Assembly (NCBI RefSeq): GCF_001280065.1
Contig: NZ_LGEA01000036.1
Location: 186,001-250,000 of the forward strand
Direction of reading: 5' to 3'
Source: Streptomyces sp. NRRL B-1140
GTDB lineage: Bacteria > Actinomycetota > Actinomycetes > Streptomycetales > Streptomycetaceae
DNA: 64,000 nucleotides
This document shows positions 61,538-64,000 of the stretch, in pieces. Made by a program: the position numbers and the translations under genes. The notes under the pieces were generated by a model. It was not told the origin of the DNA. It made no database searches and was given only the letters and a program-made list of their open reading frames with translations. Each line of letters starts with the position of its first letter. The stretch's first letter is position 1.

Positions 61538-63761
61538 CCCGCTGCCGCTCCTCCTCCGCCAGGACGTCCGCCACCTCGGCGTCCGTCGCGGCGGCCAGCC
61601 TCTCATGGGCGGCGCGGCTCTCTGGCGGTTCGATGCTGATGCGGGGCATGCGCCTGTCCAGCCAGCGGGGCAGCCACCAGTTGGCCCCGCCGAGCAGGTG
61701 CATCAGGGCCGGGACGAGGAGCGTGCGCAGGACGAAGGCGTCCAGGGCGACGGCGGCGGCCAGGGCGATGCCGAACATGGCGATCACCCGGTCGCCGCTG
61801 AGCACGAAGGCGAGGAAGACGGAGATCATGATGACGGCCGCCGAGTTGATCACCCGGCTGGTCTCGGCGAGGCCGACGCGCACCGCCCGCCGGTTGTCAC
61901 CGGTCTCCAGCCACTCCTCGTACATCCGGCTGACCAGGAAGACCTGGTAGTCCATGGAGAGACCGAAGAGCACCGACACCATGATCACGGGCAGGAAGGG
62001 TTCGATGGGCCCGGCGCTGCCGAGGCCGAGCAGTTCGCTGCCCCAGCCCCACTGGAAGATCGCGACCACCACCCCGAAGGCGGAGGCCACGGCGGCGACG
62101 TTCATCGCGGCGGCCTTCAGCGGGATGCCGATCGACCGGAAGGCGAGCAGGAGCAGCAGGCAGCCCAGGCCGATGACGACCCCGACGAAGACGGGCAGCT
62201 TGGAGACGATGACGTCGGCGAAGTCGTCGTAGCCGGCCGTCATGCCGCCCACCTGCACATCGAGCGCGGTGCCCGCCTCGGCGCGCGGCAGCACCTCCTC
62301 GCGCAGCCGGTCGACGAGGTCGCTGGTCTGCTTCGACTGCGGGGAGGACTCCGGTACGACGGTCAGGTAGGCGGTGTGGCTGCCGGAGTCGAACGTCACC
62401 GGGGTCACCGAGGCGACGCCCTCCGTGGCGCGGAGGGTCCCGTCGAGGTTGTCCAGGGCGAGTTTGTCGTCGGCGCCGTCGACCTTGGTGACGAGGGTGA
62501 GCGGGCCGTTCACGCCGGGGCCGAACCCGTCGGCGAGCAGGTCGTAGGCCTGGCGGGTGGTGGCCGTCTTCGGGTCGTTGCCCTGGTCGGAGGTGCCCAG
62601 GTGCAGGGAGAGGGTGGGCAGCGCGAGGACGGCCATGACGACCAGGGCGACCGCGCCGAGCACCTTGGGGTGGCGCTCCACGAAGGCCGACCAGCGGGCC
62701 GCGAAGCCGGTGGGCAGCTCGGGTTCCGGGCCGTGCTCGGCGAGGCGGCGGCGCTCGCGGCGGCTGAGCGCGCGCATGCCGATGAACGACAGCAGGGCGG
62801 GCAGCAGGGTCACGGAGGCGGCGACGGTGAGGATCACGGTGAGGCTGGCCGCTATGGCGACGCCGTTGAGGAAGCTCAGCCGCAGGATCAGCATGCCGAG
62901 CAGCGCGATGCAAACGGTGGCACCCGCGAAGACGACCGCCCGTCCTGTGGTCGCGACGGCGTTCGTGGCGGCCTCGGTCACGGACAGCCCGCGCTTCAGC
63001 CCGCGCCGGTGCCGGGTGACGATGAACAGTGCGTAGTCGATGCCGACGCCGAGCCCGACGAGCATGCCCAGCATGGGGGCGAAGTCGGCGACGGTCATGG
63101 CGTGCCCGAGCAGCACGATCCCGGCGTAGGCGGTGCCGACACCGACCAGGGCGGTGGCGATGGGCAGCAGGGACGCGGCGAGCGAGCCGAAGGCGAGGAA
63201 CAGCACCACCGCGGCGACGACCACGCCGACGATCTCGGCGACGTGCCCGCCGGAGGACTCGGTGAGCGCGACGGCGCTGCCGCCCAGCTCCACCTGGAGC
63301 CCGTCGGTCTCGGCGCTCTTCGCGGTGTCGACGACGGCCTGCGCCTCACCCTTGGCTATGTCCTCGGCCTGGTCGTCGAAGGTGACCGAGGCGTAGGCCG
63401 TGCGGCCGTCCTCGCTGATGCGGCCGGTGCCCGGCCCGTCGTAGGGGCTGGTGACCGAGGCCACGCCGGGGAGGTTCCCGATCCGGTCCAGGGTGCGGGT
63501 CATCGTCTGCTCGACGTCGGCGGCGCGGACGCTGCCGGACGTGGTGTGCCAGACGACGGTGTCGCTGTCGCCGCCGAGCCGCGGGAAGCCCTCGTGCAGC
63601 AGCTCCGTGGCGCGGCCCGATTCGGTACCGGGGACCTGGTAGTCGTTCGAGTACGTGGTGCCGGCGACGGCGGCGCCCGCGGCGACCCCCGCGAAGGCGA
63701 GGAGCCACAGCAGGACGCTGAGCAGACGGCGCTGGACACACCAGCGTGCGAGGGCTGCCAC
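61515..63761 (-). CDS. MMPL-family RND transporter
   Basis: A 748-residue proton-driven exporter of the MMPL (mycobacterial membrane protein large) branch of RND pumps, which move lipids, polyketides or other hydrophobic products. Two repeats of one helix, an extracytoplasmic domain and five helices are visible. The hallmark of the first half is PMLGMLVGLGVGIDYALFIV near 225 and of the second is FGLSMDYQVFLVSRMYEEWL near 600, with conserved Gly-Asp-Tyr and Asp-Tyr pairs for proton relay. A soluble charged C-terminal tail follows. GTG 63761 with GGGAG 8 nt upstream. No regulator is beside it in the window. Confidence 0.93.
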   Translation of the reverse strand: MAALARWCVQRRLLSVLLWLLAFAGVAAGAAVAGTTYSNDYQVPGTESGRATELLHEGFPRLGGDSDTVVWHTTSGSVRAADVEQTMTRTLDRIGNLPGVASVTSPYDGPGTGRISEDGRTAYASVTFDDQAEDIAKGEAQAVVDTAKSAETDGLQVELGGSAVALTESSGGHVAEIVGVVVAAVVLFLAFGSLAASLLPIATALVGVGTAYAGIVLLGHAMTVADFAPMLGMLVGLGVGIDYALFIVTRHRRGLKRGLSVTEAATNAVATTGRAVVFAGATVCIALLGMLILRLSFLNGVAIAASLTVILTVAASVTLLPALLSFIGMRALSRRERRRLAEHGPEPELPTGFAARWSAFVERHPKVLGAVALVVMAVLALPTLSLHLGTSDQGNDPKTATTRQAYDLLADGFGPGVNGPLTLVTKVDGADDKLALDNLDGTLRATEGVASVTPVTFDSGSHTAYLTVVPESSPQSKQTSDLVDRLREEVLPRAEAGTALDVQVGGMTAGYDDFADVIVSKLPVFVGVVIGLGCLLLLLAFRSIGIPLKAAAMNVAAVASAFGVVVAIFQWGWGSELLGLGSAGPIEPFLPVIMVSVLFGLSMDYQVFLVSRMYEEWLETGDNRRAVRVGLAETSRVINSAAVIMISVFLAFVLSGDRVIAMFGIALAAAVALDAFVLRTLLVPALMHLLGGANWWLPRWLDRRMPRISIEPPESRAAHERLAAATDAEVADVLAEEERQRDVRDIPG

Positions 63762-63865
63762 GGAACGTGCTCCCGGAGTTGCCTTGTGTGGATCTTTGAC
63801 CGGGAACAGTCGTCCATGAACTGAACAGCCAGCAAAGAACGCATGAGCAATGCGCTGCCACTCTT

Positions 63866-63887
63866 ACAAACGAACGAGATCATTTGT
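63866..63887. promoter_or_regulatory. Possible operator upstream of the MMPL gene
   Basis: ACAAA (63866-63870) and TTTGT (63883-63887) are 5-bp inverted ends inside an A/T-richer patch about 105 bases upstream of the MMPL start. It could be a repressor site; arms are short, so this is weak. Confidence 0.25.
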
Positions 63888-63919
63888 CGGTTTCGTGGGC
63901 TTATTCACAGCGGCCGGTG

Positions 63920-64000
63920 TCAGTCGAACTGGTCCCCCAGCGCCATCACCATCACGCCCGCGATCAGCAGCCACAGCGCCCGCCGGGTGCGGCCGCGGGA
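63920..64000 (-). CDS. C-terminal end of a membrane protein gene (partial)
   Basis: The last 26 codons of a minus-strand gene that continues past the window edge, RGRTRRALWLLIAGVMVMAL then GDQFD and stop. The end looks like basic residues followed by a membrane helix. Not identifiable from this piece. Confidence 0.5.
   Translation of the reverse strand, partial: SRGRTRRALWLLIAGVMVMALGDQFD

Overview
The window is chromosomal DNA from a high-GC actinomycete, almost certainly a Streptomyces. The evidence is the G/C-dominated third codon positions, frequent GTG and TTG starts, two tandem conservons (sensor kinase, roadblock, DUF742, GTPase), an acyl-CoA carboxylase epsilon subunit, a Streptomyces-type secreted trypsin, and small streptomycete proteins such as DUF6191. 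Gene order (gltX, conservons, accBE, cimA, ureABC, ilvE, leuB, serA, ilvCNB) matches what I recall of the conserved core of S. coelicolor around SCO5500-5550. That match is from memory, not from a search. I saw no rRNA, tRNA, CRISPR array, integrase or intact insertion sequence.

Layout. 1-2.8 kb: gltX coupled to a fumarylacetoacetate-hydrolase-family gene, plus a 63-residue peptide with a duplicated motif. 3.3-13.9 kb: two tandem conservons, the second ending in a frameshifted GTPase gene. 14.1-15.9 kb: accB-accE. 16.1-25 kb: a more accessory stretch with a PL8 polysaccharide lyase, a degenerate non-coding segment, an SDR, YceI, trypsin, a YdeI-family protein, an MFS fragment, a secreted Gly/Phe-rich membrane protein and a two-TM protein. 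25-26.8 kb: cimA with an attenuator-like leader. 27-32.6 kb: TetR, agmatine deiminase, a divergent urease (UreC and a UreAB fusion, no accessory genes) and, divergently, an NCS1 permease. 32.7-35 kb: ilvE and leuB. 35.2-37.8 kb: a Tat-type lipoprotein phosphatase, a small ORF and an AAC(2')-like acetyltransferase. 37.8-41.9 kb: a proline catabolism operon with a divergent PucR-type regulator. 41.9-44.1 kb: a TetR/MFS efflux pair. 44.1-49.7 kb: ilvB-ilvN-ilvC and serA behind a leader-peptide attenuator. 49.7-56.8 kb: a membrane GGDEF/degenerate-EAL protein, a 2-hydroxyacid dehydrogenase, an aldo/keto reductase, a sugar dehydrogenase lipoprotein and DUF6191. 56.8-64 kb: a large LuxR-type (LAL) ATPase regulator, small and membrane proteins, a GNAT acetyltransferase, an MMPL exporter and a truncated gene at the edge.

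Themes. Branched-chain amino acid synthesis is spread over 24 kb (cimA, ilvE, leuB, ilvBNC), with two transcription-attenuation leaders and a palindrome ahead of ilvE. Signalling and regulation are rich: two conservons, one c-di-GMP protein, two TetR proteins, one PucR and one LAL regulator. The most interesting points for follow-up are the peptide beside the first conservon, the near-identical stretches and frameshift in the duplicated GTPase genes, the non-canonical urease/agmatine-deiminase/permease locus with paired operators, the Ile-Ile leader candidate upstream of cimA, and the His-rich ORF coupled to the GGDEF gene.
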